From: Thermoleophilia bacterium
Lineage (GTDB): Bacteria; Actinomycetota; Thermoleophilia; Gaiellales; Gaiellaceae
Assembly: GCA_025934995.1 (NCBI GenBank)
Contig: JAICWC010000010.1
Location: 1 to 46,718, forward strand
Direction: 5' to 3'
DNA length: 46,718 nt
In this document: positions 25,095 to 37,075 of the stretch, piece after piece
Position numbering within the stretch: position 1 is the first letter of the stretch
How the letters are laid out: every line of letters starts with the position of its first letter
Program-made: the position numbers and the translations under genes
Notes under the pieces: generated by a model
The model's input: only the letters and a program-made list of their open reading frames with translations
Database searches by the model: none
What the model was told of the DNA's origin: nothing

Positions 25095-26092
25095 TCCCAG
25101 GCGGGCGCCGGCGGCGGCGCGAGCTCGAACGCGCGTTGCCGGATCTGCTCGAGCAGCTGCACCCGCCCCAGCGTTCGGCGCTCTGCGAGATAAGCAGACG
25201 TGAGCACGAGACGGTGGCCGAGCACCGGCAGGAACAACCACTCGACGTCCTCGGGAACGACGTGGTCGCGACCGTGGACGAGCGCCCACGCCCGCGCCGT
25301 GCGCTCGAGCATCAGGCTGCCGCGCACGGAGGCGCCGATCGCGACACCCTCGGCTTCGCGTGTCGCGCGAACGAGCTGGACGATCCACTGCAACATCAGG
25401 GCGTCGACGTAGACGTCCTCGACAGCGCTTTGCAACGCGCGGAGCTCGTCGGCGCCGAGCGCAGGCTCGAGCTCGTCGAGCGGATGTCCGTGGCGTTGCG
25501 CGGCAACGATCGACACCTCTTCGCCTTCGGTCGGATAACCGAGCGCCGTCCGGAGGACGAAGCGGTCGAGCTGCGCCTCGGGCAGCGGAAACGTCCCCTC
25601 GAGATCGATCGGGTTCTCGGTGGCGATGACGAGAAACGGGGTGGGGAGGGGACGTGTGACGCCGTCGACCGTGACCGTGCGCTCGCCCATCGCCTCGAGC
25701 AGCGCCGATTGCGTGCGCGGCATTGCCCGGTTCACCTCGTCCACGAGCACGACGTTGGCGAAGACCGGACCGGCCCGGAACTCGAACTCGCGCGTCTTCT
25801 GGTTGAAGATCGAGAGCCCGGTGACGTCCGTCGGCTGGAGGTCGGGGGTGCACTGGATCCGGGAGAACGTGGCACCGTCGACGCTGGAGGCGATCGCTCG
25901 CGCGAGGATCGTCTTCGCCGTCCCGGGGACGTCTTCGAGAAGTACATGGCCGCCGGAGATGAGGGCCGAAAGCACGAGCGCGATCTGCTCGTGCTTGCCG
26001 ATCACCACCTGCTCGAGGTTCCCGAGCAGCCGCTCCGCCGATTCGATCGCCGACCGCTCCAGCTGTGCCATCGGCAACACGCTATCGGCCAC
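25091..26092 (-). CDS. MoxR-family AAA+ ATPase, MxaR-like
   Basis: A 333-residue AAA+ ATPase of the MoxR family, which act as chaperones for metal or cofactor insertion into partner proteins. Walker A is EDVPGTAKT, Walker B is VVLVDEVNR and sensor 1 is VIATENP. The family segment GTFPLPEAQLDRF follows. It heads a seven-gene minus-strand chain whose order after it is DUF58, MxaA-like, VWA, MxaK-like, VWA, PQQ propeller. The GTG at 26092 is the longest start; ATG 26071 is also reasonable. Only 46 bp separate it from the divergent protease gene, so the promoters must overlap. Confidence 0.9.
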   Translation of the reverse strand: MADSVLPMAQLERSAIESAERLLGNLEQVVIGKHEQIALVLSALISGGHVLLEDVPGTAKTILARAIASSVDGATFSRIQCTPDLQPTDVTGLSIFNQKTREFEFRAGPVFANVVLVDEVNRAMPRTQSALLEAMGERTVTVDGVTRPLPTPFLVIATENPIDLEGTFPLPEAQLDRFVLRTALGYPTEGEEVSIVAAQRHGHPLDELEPALGADELRALQSAVEDVYVDALMLQWIVQLVRATREAEGVAIGASVRGSLMLERTARAWALVHGRDHVVPEDVEWLFLPVLGHRLVLTSAYLAERRTLGRVQLLEQIRQRAFELAPPPAPAWE

Positions 26093-26138
26093 GGGCGATT
26101 CTTACGACCTCCTTACGACTTCTGGCTACTAGTGATGC

Positions 26139-27125
26139 GTGCGCAAAATCACCGCAGTCACAGCCGCGGTCGTCGCCGCCGCATGGCTCGCCGGCGCAGC
26201 CGATGCGGCGACCAAGACGACCGCTCCGGCTCCGACGCTGACGAAGGGCGTCGTCCTCGTGACGACGAACCTCCAGTACGAGAACGCAGCTGCGGCGGGC
26301 ACGGGGATCGTCCTGACGAAGACGGGTGAGATCCTCACCAACAACCACGTCATCCGCGGCGCGACGACGATCAAGGTGACCGTCCCGTCGACGAAGCGGA
26401 CCTACGCGGCCGACGTGCTCGGCTACGACGTCAGCGACGACATCGCGCTGCTCAAGCTCGAAGGCGCCGTCAATCTCGCCACTGCGACGCGGGCAGACTC
26501 CTCCAAGCTCAAGATCGGCGATCTGTCCACGGCGGTCGGCAATGCCAACGGCGGCGGCAAGCTCGTCATCGCCCACGGCAAGGTCACCGGTCTCAACCGC
26601 GCGATCACGGTCAACGACGACCAGGGCGGCACCGCCAGCCTGTCCGGGCTGATCCAGACGAGCGCCCGGCTCGTGCCCGGCGACTCGGGCGGCCCGCTGC
26701 TCGACTCGAAGGGCCGCGTGATCGGGGTCGACGCCGCCGGCTCCTCGAACGCCGCCTTCCAGGCGTCCTTCGGCTACGCGATCCCGATCAACAAGGCGAT
26801 CTCGCTCGTCCGCCAGATCGAGGCGGGCACGGCGACGTCGCTCGTCCACATCGGCAAGACGGCGTTTCTCGGCGTCGCGCCGCTCGACGGCCCCGACGGC
26901 GTCGCCATCGACTCGGTCGTCGACGGCCTGCCGGCGGCGACGGCGGGCCTCGCCCGCGGCTTCGTGATCACGGCGATCGACGGACAGCCGATCCAGACTG
27001 TCGCGGATCTGCGGACCGCGATCTTCGCGCACCACCCGGGCGACACCGTGACGATCGCCTACGTCGACGCACTCGGCGCGGCCGGGACGGTGTCGATCAC
27101 GTTCGCGGACGGTCCGCCCCAGTAA
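26139..27125 (+). CDS. HtrA/Deg-like secreted serine protease with PDZ domain
   Basis: A 328-residue trypsin-like protease with a signal peptide (residues 1-23, ending ADA) and a complete triad: H70 (TNNHVI), D101 (SDDIALLKL) and S183 (PGDSGGPLL). A C-terminal PDZ domain starts near residue 240 (FLGVAPLDG...GLARGFVITAIDGQPI). It handles misfolded secreted proteins. It is divergent from the MoxR operon, so joint control of envelope protein maturation and quality control is possible. Confidence 0.9.
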   Translation: MRKITAVTAAVVAAAWLAGAADAATKTTAPAPTLTKGVVLVTTNLQYENAAAAGTGIVLTKTGEILTNNHVIRGATTIKVTVPSTKRTYAADVLGYDVSDDIALLKLEGAVNLATATRADSSKLKIGDLSTAVGNANGGGKLVIAHGKVTGLNRAITVNDDQGGTASLSGLIQTSARLVPGDSGGPLLDSKGRVIGVDAAGSSNAAFQASFGYAIPINKAISLVRQIEAGTATSLVHIGKTAFLGVAPLDGPDGVAIDSVVDGLPAATAGLARGFVITAIDGQPIQTVADLRTAIFAHHPGDTVTIAYVDALGAAGTVSITFADGPPQ

Positions 27126-27145
27126 GAGGAATAGGGTGACCGGCG

Positions 27146-27421
27146 ATGGTCCATCCGCCGGTCATCGTCCACGTGAGCCCGCGCGCCGCCGCGGACCTGC
27201 TCGCCGACCTGCTCGGCGAGGACTACGGCGCGATGGTCGCCGACGGCTCCGAGGCCGAGGCGCTCGTCAACGTCGAGCCGATCGACGAACGACGGCGGGG
27301 CGTCGTCATCTACCGGGTGATCCAGGCCTCGCGGACGGTTGCCGACCGGCATCCCGAGGCCCGCATGTTCCTCGTGACCGAAGAGGGCAGCCGCTGGCGG
27401 CTGCCGCCGCCCGCGCTCTAA
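27146..27421 (+). CDS. Small hypothetical protein
   Basis: A 91-residue protein that I do not recognise. It is soluble, with an N-terminal helix AAADLLADLLGEDYGAMV, a central VVIYRVIQASRTV strand-turn and a final SRWRLPPP. It begins 20 bp after the protease stop, with AGAGGAA upstream. The next gene, argC, has its own promoter, so this ORF probably belongs with the protease. Confidence 0.6.
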   Translation: MVHPPVIVHVSPRAAADLLADLLGEDYGAMVADGSEAEALVNVEPIDERRRGVVIYRVIQASRTVADRHPEARMFLVTEEGSRWRLPPPAL

Positions 27422-27422
27422 T

Positions 27423-27461
27423 TTGCATATTACGCACTAGATCGCGTATTATGCGATCGTT
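27423..27461 (+). promoter_or_regulatory. argC promoter with two ARG-box-like palindromes; leaderless start
   Basis: TTGCAT (27423-27428) and TATTAT (27447-27452) with 18-bp spacing form a promoter whose start point would fall at or next to the argC GTG at 27462. Two related 13-bp imperfect palindromes of the form GCRTATTAYGC lie at 27424-27436 and 27443-27455 and cover the two elements. They are plausible ArgR half-operators, since argR is in this operon. The 19-bp centre spacing differs from the usual 21 bp. Confidence 0.55.
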
Positions 27462-28433
27462 GTGCCGACAATCGCGATCATCGGCGCGTCCGGGTATGCG
27501 GGCCAGGAGACGCTCGACCGCGTTCTCCGACACCCGGAGCTCGAGGTCGTGGCCCTCGGCTCGGACTCGCTCGCCGGCGAGCCGTCCTCGGCGCTCGATG
27601 TCCGGCTGAACGGCTCGCTGCCGCGTTTCACGCCGAACGCCGAGGCGGCCGCCGCCGGCGCCGACCTCCTCTTTCTCTGCCTCGACCACGACCGGGCGGC
27701 CGCGTTCGCGCCTCCGGTCGGCACCGTCGTCGTCGACCTCTCGGGCGCACACCGCCTCCAGGACACCTCTCTCTATGGGGCGTGGTACGGCTGGGAGCAT
27801 CCGGCCGCCAACACGGGCTGGAGCTATGCGATCCCCGAGCTGCTGCCGCCGGCAGGCGAGCTGATCGCGAACCCGGGGTGCTACGCGACCGCCGCCATCC
27901 TCGCCCTCTGGCCGGTCAGGGATGCGATCGAGCCGGCGAGCGTCGTCGTCGACGCCAAGTCCGGCGTCTCGGGCGCGGGCCGAGAGCTGCGGCGCAGCTC
28001 GCATGCCGGGTTCGTGCTCGAGAACCTGTCGCCGTACAAGGTCGGAGCCCATCAGCACGCGCCGGAGATCGCGCAGGCGCTCGGCTTTCCCGTGTGCTTC
28101 GTTCCGCACCTGCTGCCCGTGCGGCGTGGGCTCCTCGCGACCTGTTACGTGCAGCCCACGCGAGACCTTCGGCCGCTGCTCGAAGACGCGTATGCCGACA
28201 GCGCAGTCGTGCGCGTCCTGCCGGACGGGGTCGTGCCCGAGCTTGCACGCGTGCAGCACACCGACGGAGCCGAGATCGCACTCTTCGAGGATCGCGCGAC
28301 CGACCGCGCCGTCGTCCTCTGCGCGATCGACAACCTCGGCAAGGGTGCAGCCGGCCAGGCGGTCCAGAACGCGAACCTGGCACTCGGTCTCGACGAGACC
28401 GCGGGCCTGCTCTTGAACGGAGTGCTCGTATGA
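27462..28433 (+). CDS. argC: N-acetyl-gamma-glutamyl-phosphate reductase
   Basis: Third step of arginine biosynthesis: NADPH-dependent reduction of N-acetylglutamyl phosphate to the semialdehyde. The 323-residue protein has the nucleotide-binding start IIGASGYAGQE and the catalytic Cys at residue 140 in NPGCYATAA. KSGVSGAGR and the HAPEI histidine region follow. It heads the argCJBDRGHF operon. The GTG start has no ribosome-binding site upstream, consistent with leaderless translation from the promoter just ahead of it. Confidence 0.96.
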   Translation: MPTIAIIGASGYAGQETLDRVLRHPELEVVALGSDSLAGEPSSALDVRLNGSLPRFTPNAEAAAAGADLLFLCLDHDRAAAFAPPVGTVVVDLSGAHRLQDTSLYGAWYGWEHPAANTGWSYAIPELLPPAGELIANPGCYATAAILALWPVRDAIEPASVVVDAKSGVSGAGRELRRSSHAGFVLENLSPYKVGAHQHAPEIAQALGFPVCFVPHLLPVRRGLLATCYVQPTRDLRPLLEDAYADSAVVRVLPDGVVPELARVQHTDGAEIALFEDRATDRAVVLCAIDNLGKGAAGQAVQNANLALGLDETAGLLLNGVLV

Positions 28434-28504
28434 GCGTAGGCTCGACGGAGCTCGTCAAAGAGCGGAGGCGCCGGCTTTGCCGGCGCCGGGAGCGGGAAGC
28501 GTGA
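28430..28504 (+). repeat. Bridging mini-ORF repeat, copy B (long form with hairpin)
   Basis: A 24-codon frame, beginning MSVGSTELVKERRRR and ending RRREREA, starts at ATG 28430 overlapping the argC stop (ATGA) and ends at TGA 28502-28504 overlapping the argJ GTG (GTGA). Within it a perfect 9-bp stem, GGCGCCGGC (28467-28475), pairs with 28479-28487 around TTT. The 5' core and the 3' CCGGCGCCGGGAGCGGG are shared with copy C at 30317. Confidence 0.7.
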
Positions 28505-29667
28505 GCGTCACGGCGCCGAAGGGCTTCGTCGCGGCGGGCGTGCACTGCGGCATTCGGAAGAACGGCCGGCGCGACGTCGCGATCGTCCGTTCGCTCGAGC
28601 CTGCGACCGGCGCAGGGATGTTCACGATCAACCGCGTGCAAGCGGCGCCCGTCGTCGTGTGCAAGGAGCATCTCGCGAGCGCACAGCCGCAGGCCGTCGT
28701 CGTCAACAGCGGAAACGCCAATGCGGCAACCGGCGCCGCCGGCATCGCGCACGCGCGCGCAACTGCCGCGACGGCTGCACAGGTGCTCGGCATCGCCCAG
28801 GAGGAAGTGCTCGTCCTCTCCACAGGCGTCATCGGCCAGCCGCTGCCGGTCGCGAGCGTCCTCAACGGGGTCGCGCAGGCAGCCGTCCAGCTCTCGCGGC
28901 ACGGGGGCGGCACCGCGGCCGAGGCGATCATGACCACGGACACATGTGCGAAGCAAGCGGCGGCGAGCGGGTCGGGCTTCACCGTCGGAGGCATGGCGAA
29001 GGGCTCCGGGATGATCCACCCCCGGATGGCGACGATGCTCGCCGTCGTCACGACCGACTATCCGCTCGCGGCCGGTGAGGCGATCGATTTCCTGCGGCCC
29101 GCCGTCGACGCGAGCTTCAACTCGATCTCCGTCGACGGCGAATGCTCGACGAACGATGCCGTGATCCTCCTCGCCAACGGCGCGAGCGGCGTCGAGCGGA
29201 CACCCGACACCGACGTGCAGTTCGCGGCGTGCGTCAAGCAGGTCTGCGGCGAGCTCGCGAAGCACATCGTCGCCGACGGCGAGGGCGCATCCGTCGTCGC
29301 CGAGATCGCGGTCCGCGGCGCCGCGAGCGACGGCGAGGCAAGGGCGATCGCGGAACGTGTTGCAACGTCGCCGCTCGTCAAGACGGCGCTCTTCGGGCAC
29401 GACGCGAACTGGGGCCGCATCGCCGCCGCGGCCGGATCGGCGAAGTTCGGCGGGGGCTTCGCTGCACTCGACCCCGAGACGCTCACGATCGTCATCGACC
29501 GCGTCCCGGTGCTCGTCGACGGGTCGCCGACCGGCGACGAGCCCGAGCTGACGAACGGCAGCTGCGCGATCGAGATCGACCTCGCGCTCGGCGAGGGCGC
29601 CGCGACGTACCTGACGACCGACCTCTCGTACGACTACGTGAAGATCAATGCGGAGTACCGCACGTGA
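28501..29667 (+). CDS. argJ: Bifunctional ornithine acetyltransferase / N-acetylglutamate synthase
   Basis: Transfers acetyl from N-acetylornithine to glutamate, closing the acetyl cycle of arginine synthesis. The 388-residue precursor carries the self-cleavage site in KGSGMIHPRMATML; cleavage before the Thr gives alpha and beta chains, with Thr as nucleophile. GTG 28501 is chosen because it overlaps the mini-ORF stop and follows GGGAGCGGGAAG. The C-terminal NAEYRT end is typical. argB follows with GTGA overlap. Confidence 0.95.
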   Translation: MSVTAPKGFVAAGVHCGIRKNGRRDVAIVRSLEPATGAGMFTINRVQAAPVVVCKEHLASAQPQAVVVNSGNANAATGAAGIAHARATAATAAQVLGIAQEEVLVLSTGVIGQPLPVASVLNGVAQAAVQLSRHGGGTAAEAIMTTDTCAKQAAASGSGFTVGGMAKGSGMIHPRMATMLAVVTTDYPLAAGEAIDFLRPAVDASFNSISVDGECSTNDAVILLANGASGVERTPDTDVQFAACVKQVCGELAKHIVADGEGASVVAEIAVRGAASDGEARAIAERVATSPLVKTALFGHDANWGRIAAAAGSAKFGGGFAALDPETLTIVIDRVPVLVDGSPTGDEPELTNGSCAIEIDLALGEGAATYLTTDLSYDYVKINAEYRT

Positions 29668-30320
29668 CGCGCCGCGGGCTGGTCGTCCTCAAGGTGGGAG
29701 GCGCATCGGTCGGACGGATCGACGTCGGCGACGAGCCGACCGTCGTCGTGCACGGCGCCGGGCCCCAGATCTCGCAGGAGATGGAGCGCCGCGGCCTCGT
29801 GCCGCAGTTCGTGCACGGACGCCGCGTGACGACCCGCGAGGTGCTCGCGATCGTCGAGGAGAGCTTCGCCGCGGTCAGCGCCGCTGTGTGCGCGGCGATC
29901 GGCCCGCGCGCCGTCCCGCTCAACGGGGCGGAGATCGGGCTGGCCGCACGGCAGGTCCCGAAGCTCGGTCTCGTCGGCGATCCACTGCCATGCGCGCCGC
30001 CGGCGATCATCGGCGTGCTCGCTGCAGGGCTCGTGCCGGTCGTCTCGCCGCTCGCGCGTGGGCCGCTCAACGTCAATGCGGACGAGATGGCGTCGGCGCT
30101 CGCCGTCGGTCTCGGCGCGGAACGGATCAGCTTCGTCACGGACGTCGCGGGTGTGTACCTGCACGGCGAGCTGATCGAGTCGATCGCCGCCGACAGCGCG
30201 GAGTCGATGATCTCGAACGGCCTGTTCGACGGCGGCATCGTGCCGAAGCTGCTCGCCGCCGCACACGCGGCGAAGAACGGCGTCGCCGCCGACATCGGCG
30301 TGACGGCGGTCGCGGCATGA
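29664..30320 (+). CDS. argB: Acetylglutamate kinase, short form
   Basis: Phosphorylates N-acetylglutamate, the second committed step. The product is 218 residues, clearly shorter than the roughly 260-300 usual for ArgB, because it starts directly at the first beta strand (VVLKVGG) without the N-terminal helix. HGAGPQIS, NVNADEMA and the FDGGIVPKL lysine motif are present, so catalysis is likely intact. Loss of the N-terminal helix suggests that it does not form the arginine-regulated hexamer. GTG overlaps the argJ stop. Confidence 0.9.
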   Translation: MTRRGLVVLKVGGASVGRIDVGDEPTVVVHGAGPQISQEMERRGLVPQFVHGRRVTTREVLAIVEESFAAVSAAVCAAIGPRAVPLNGAEIGLAARQVPKLGLVGDPLPCAPPAIIGVLAAGLVPVVSPLARGPLNVNADEMASALAVGLGAERISFVTDVAGVYLHGELIESIAADSAESMISNGLFDGGIVPKLLAAAHAAKNGVAADIGVTAVAA

Positions 30321-30366
30321 GCGTCGGCTCGACGGAGCGCCGTGCCGGCCGGCGCCGGGAGCGGGC

Positions 30367-30370
<4 letters not shown>
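30317..30370 (+). repeat. Bridging mini-ORF repeat, copy C
   Basis: A 17-codon frame, MSVGSTERRAGRRRERA, starts at ATG 30317 overlapping the argB stop (ATGA) and ends at TGA 30368-30370 overlapping the argD ATG (ATGA). It shares the 5' 21-bp core with copy B apart from one base, and the 3' CCGGCGCCGGGAGCGGG exactly; the middle differs in length. Confidence 0.7.
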
Positions 30371-34415
<4,045 letters not shown>

Positions 34416-34422
<7 letters not shown>

Positions 34423-35300
34423 CGGTCTCGTCGTTGACCGGGCGCGATCTGCTGCGCATCGCGGATCTCTCGAGCGCGGAGGCGGAGGCGGTGCTCGACC
34501 TCGCGGTCGAGCTGCGCGAGCAGCCCAAGCAGCCCCTGCTCGCCGGCGCGACGCTCGGTCTCTACTTCGCAAAGCATTCGACCCGGACGCGGGTCTCGTT
34601 CTCGGCGGGGATGGCGCAGCTCGGCGGCGCAGCGATCGCGCTCGCGCCGGAGGAGCTGCAGCTCTCCCGCGGCGAGTCGCTGCCGGACACGGCACGCGCG
34701 CTCTCCGGGTATCTCGACGCACTCGCCGTGCGCACACACGCGCATGCCGAGCTCGCGGCGTGGGCCGAGTGGGCGTCGATCCCGGTGATCAACGCCCTGA
34801 CCGCGGAGGAGCACCCGTGCCAGGCGCTGGCCGACGCGCTCACGATCCGTGACCGGCTCGGCTCTCTCGACGGCGTGCGTGTCGCGTGGGTTGGTGACGG
34901 CACGAACGTGCTCGTATCGCTTGCGGCGCTCGGCGAGCTGCTCGGGTACGAGGTCGTCGCCGCCTGCCCGCCCGGGTACGAGGCCCCAGGCGTGCAGAGC
35001 GTGCGCGATCCGCGCGATGTCGTCGACGGCGCAGACGTCGTCGTCACCGACACGTGGATCAGCATGGGCGACGAGCACGAGCGCGTGAAACGGCTGATCG
35101 ATCTCGAGCCGTACCGCGTCGACGACGCCTTGCTCGCGCTCGCGTCGCCGGACGCGTTCGTCATGCACTGCCTGCCGGCGCATCCCGGCGAGGAGATCAC
35201 CGCCGACGTCCTCTACGGAAAACGGTCGGCGATCTGGGACGAGGCGGAGAACCGCCTGCACGTGCAGAAGGCGCTGCTCGTGCTGCTTCTCAGAAGCTGA
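34416..35300 (+). CDS. argF: Ornithine carbamoyltransferase
   Basis: Makes citrulline from ornithine and carbamoyl phosphate. The 294-residue protein carries the carbamoyl-phosphate motif STRT (HSTRTRVSF), HPCQALADALT and the ornithine loop HCLPAHPGEE. ATG 34416 is chosen over GTG 34410 because AAGGAG at 34402-34407 gives good spacing. It overlaps the argH end by 7 bp and converges on hisA, the two genes overlapping by 11 bp at their 3' ends. Confidence 0.94.
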
Positions 35301-35961
35301 TCGCGCCTTCGAGCCAGGCGCGGCCGACGACCGCGCCGTCGATTCCGAGCGCAGCGAGGGCCGCAAGGTCAGCGTCGTCCCGGATGCCTCCGGCAGCGAG
35401 GATCTCGCCGTCGAACGCCGCACGCGCCTCGCGCAGCAGCTCGACGTCCGGGCCGTTTCCCGTCCCGTCGCGATCGACGGCCGTGCAGAGGATCTTCGAG
35501 ACGCCCGCTTCGGTGCACCGCGCGAGCGCCTCGCCCGTCGTCAAGCCCGAGGACTCGCGCCAGCCGCGCATGCGGACGATCCCGTCCCTGACGTCGACGG
35601 CGACCACGACGTCGCCGAAGTCCTCGAGGGGGACGTCGCCGAAGGCGGCCGTGCCGACCAGCACGCGCGCGACCCCGGCTGCGCGCAGCGCGTCCGCGTC
35701 CGCAACCGAGCGGACGCCGCCGCCGAGCTGCACCGGCACCTCCGCCGCCGCGTTCACCACTGCGCGCGCGAGCTCGAGCGGCGGGCCGCCGTCCCGGGCC
35801 GCGCCCAGGGCCACGACGTGGACGAACGGAGGAGCGAAGCCGGCGGCGCGGCGGACGAGCGCGAGCGGGTCGCCGGCGTCGATCGAGACCCGGTCGTAGT
35901 CCCCCTGCGTCAGCCGCACAGCTCGTCCGTCCAGCACGTCTACTGCCGGGATCACTAGCAA
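35290..35961 (-). CDS. hisA: ProFAR isomerase
   Basis: Amadori isomerase of histidine biosynthesis (phosphoribosylformimino-5-aminoimidazole carboxamide ribotide isomerase). A 223-residue TIM barrel with the N-terminal catalytic Asp in VIPAVDVLDG, GGGVRSVADADAL, VAVDVRDG, and the second-half Asp in TAVDRDGTGNG. The start is TTG 35961 or GTG 35955. It is transcribed away from the other his genes and shares a 20-bp operator-like palindrome with them. Confidence 0.93.
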   Translation of the reverse strand: MLVIPAVDVLDGRAVRLTQGDYDRVSIDAGDPLALVRRAAGFAPPFVHVVALGAARDGGPPLELARAVVNAAAEVPVQLGGGVRSVADADALRAAGVARVLVGTAAFGDVPLEDFGDVVVAVDVRDGIVRMRGWRESSGLTTGEALARCTEAGVSKILCTAVDRDGTGNGPDVELLREARAAFDGEILAAGGIRDDADLAALAALGIDGAVVGRAWLEGAISF

Positions 35962-35981
35962 CGTGTTACCATGCTAACACG
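35962..35981. promoter_or_regulatory. 20-bp palindromic operator between hisA and yerC-like gene
   Basis: CGTGTTACCATGCTAACACG reads as CGTGTTA, a spacer base, CATG, a spacer base, then TAACACG. All positions are symmetrical except the two spacers. It fills the whole gap between the divergent starts, ending exactly at the ATG of the TrpR-family regulator, so it is the obvious autoregulatory operator. Confidence 0.7.
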
Positions 35982-36251
35982 ATGACATCAGAGGACGAGC
36001 TCTTCGCGACGATTGCGTCGCTCCGAACGGCGGCCGAGGTGCGGCGCTTCTTCCGCGATCTTTGCACCAGGTCAGAGCTCGAGGCGATGGCGCATCGGTG
36101 GGACGTGGCGAAGCTTCTCGACCAGGGCCTGCCGTACCTCGAGGTCGCGAAGCGGGCCCACGCGTCGACGACGACCGTGACCCGCGTCGCGCAGTGGCTC
36201 CGCAACGGCGAAGGCGGCTACCGGCTCGCGCTGCAACGGAGGCGCAGATGA
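35982..36251 (+). CDS. TrpR/YerC-family transcriptional regulator
   Basis: An 89-residue helix-turn-helix protein of the YerC/YecD branch of the TrpR family. The N-terminal helices (LFATIASLRTAAEVRRFFRDL, quoted in part) lead to the family segment CTRSELEAMAHRWDVAKLL. The helix-turn-helix follows: YLEVAKRAHASTTTVTRVAQWL. It is the first gene of the histidine operon, coupled to hisG by ATGA. By context it is a histidine-pathway repressor, and its operator should be the palindrome immediately upstream; both are inference. Confidence 0.9.
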   Translation: MTSEDELFATIASLRTAAEVRRFFRDLCTRSELEAMAHRWDVAKLLDQGLPYLEVAKRAHASTTTVTRVAQWLRNGEGGYRLALQRRRR

Positions 36252-37075
36252 AGATCGCCGTCCCGTCGAAAGGAAGGCTGCGCGAGCCCACGATCGAGCT
36301 CCTGCACGACGCCGGTCTGGGCCCGGAGACGCCCGGCGACCGCGCGCTCGCCTTTCCCTGTCGCAACGCGCCGGTCGAGGCCCTGCTCGTCCGCGCGGAC
36401 GACATCCCCGAGTACGTCCAGGACGGCGTCGTCGACTGCGGGATCACGGGGATCGACATCGTGCGCGAGAGCGGCGCGCGTGTCACCGAGCTCGTCCGGC
36501 TCGGCTACGGCGCCTGCTCGCTCGAAGCGGCCGTGCCGGAGGAGTCGGCTGTGCAGTCGCTCGACGACCTGCGCGGTGCGCGCGTCGCCACGAGCTTTCC
36601 GCGGCTCGCGCGCGACGGCCTGCAGGACGTCGAGCTCGTCGACGTCCACGGCTCGGTCGAGCTGGCGCCGCGCCTCGGCCTTGCCGACGCGATCGTCGAC
36701 CTCGTCTCGAGCGGCAGCACGCTGCGCACGAACGGTCTCCGCTCGGTGGGCGTGTTGCTCGAATCCGAAGCTGTCCTGATCGGCCCGCAGAGTCGCGACG
36801 GCGGTGCGCAGCAGCTCGCGGGCATCTTCCGCAGCGTCGTCGAGGCGCGCCGCGCGCGCTACCTGATGTTGAACGCGCCGGAGCACGCGCTGGCCCGGAT
36901 CTGCGACCTCGTTCCCGGTTCCCGCTCACCCAGCGTCCTGCCGCTCGCGGAGCCGGGCATGGTCGCCGTGCACAGCGTCGTGCCGGCCGAGGAAGTCTGG
37001 CGGCTCCTGCCGGCGCTCGAGGCCGAGGGCGCGACGTCGATCCTGCTCGTGCCGCTCGAGCGGATGCTGGCATGA
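36248..37075 (+). CDS. hisG: ATP phosphoribosyltransferase, long form
   Basis: First and regulated step of histidine biosynthesis, joining ATP and PRPP. The 275-residue HisG-L form has KIAVPSKGRL at the N-terminus, the GITGIDIV loop and the PRPP motif DLVSSGSTLRTNGL. A C-terminal ACT-like domain from about residue 205 normally gives histidine feedback inhibition. The ATG overlaps the regulator stop. Confidence 0.95.
   Translation: MKIAVPSKGRLREPTIELLHDAGLGPETPGDRALAFPCRNAPVEALLVRADDIPEYVQDGVVDCGITGIDIVRESGARVTELVRLGYGACSLEAAVPEESAVQSLDDLRGARVATSFPRLARDGLQDVELVDVHGSVELAPRLGLADAIVDLVSSGSTLRTNGLRSVGVLLESEAVLIGPQSRDGGAQQLAGIFRSVVEARRARYLMLNAPEHALARICDLVPGSRSPSVLPLAEPGMVAVHSVVPAEEVWRLLPALEAEGATSILLVPLERMLA

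Noticed and set aside
18149-26092. Plain aerotolerance (Bat) operon as the preferred label
   Set aside because: Not excluded, but VWA genes are separated by a single-TM gene and preceded by the A-type gene, which matches mxaRSACKL order better, and the last gene is a quinoprotein.
28467-28487. Intrinsic terminator between argC and argJ
   Set aside because: The stem lies inside an open bridging mini-ORF, has no U-tract, and is part of a repeat found elsewhere without terminating context.
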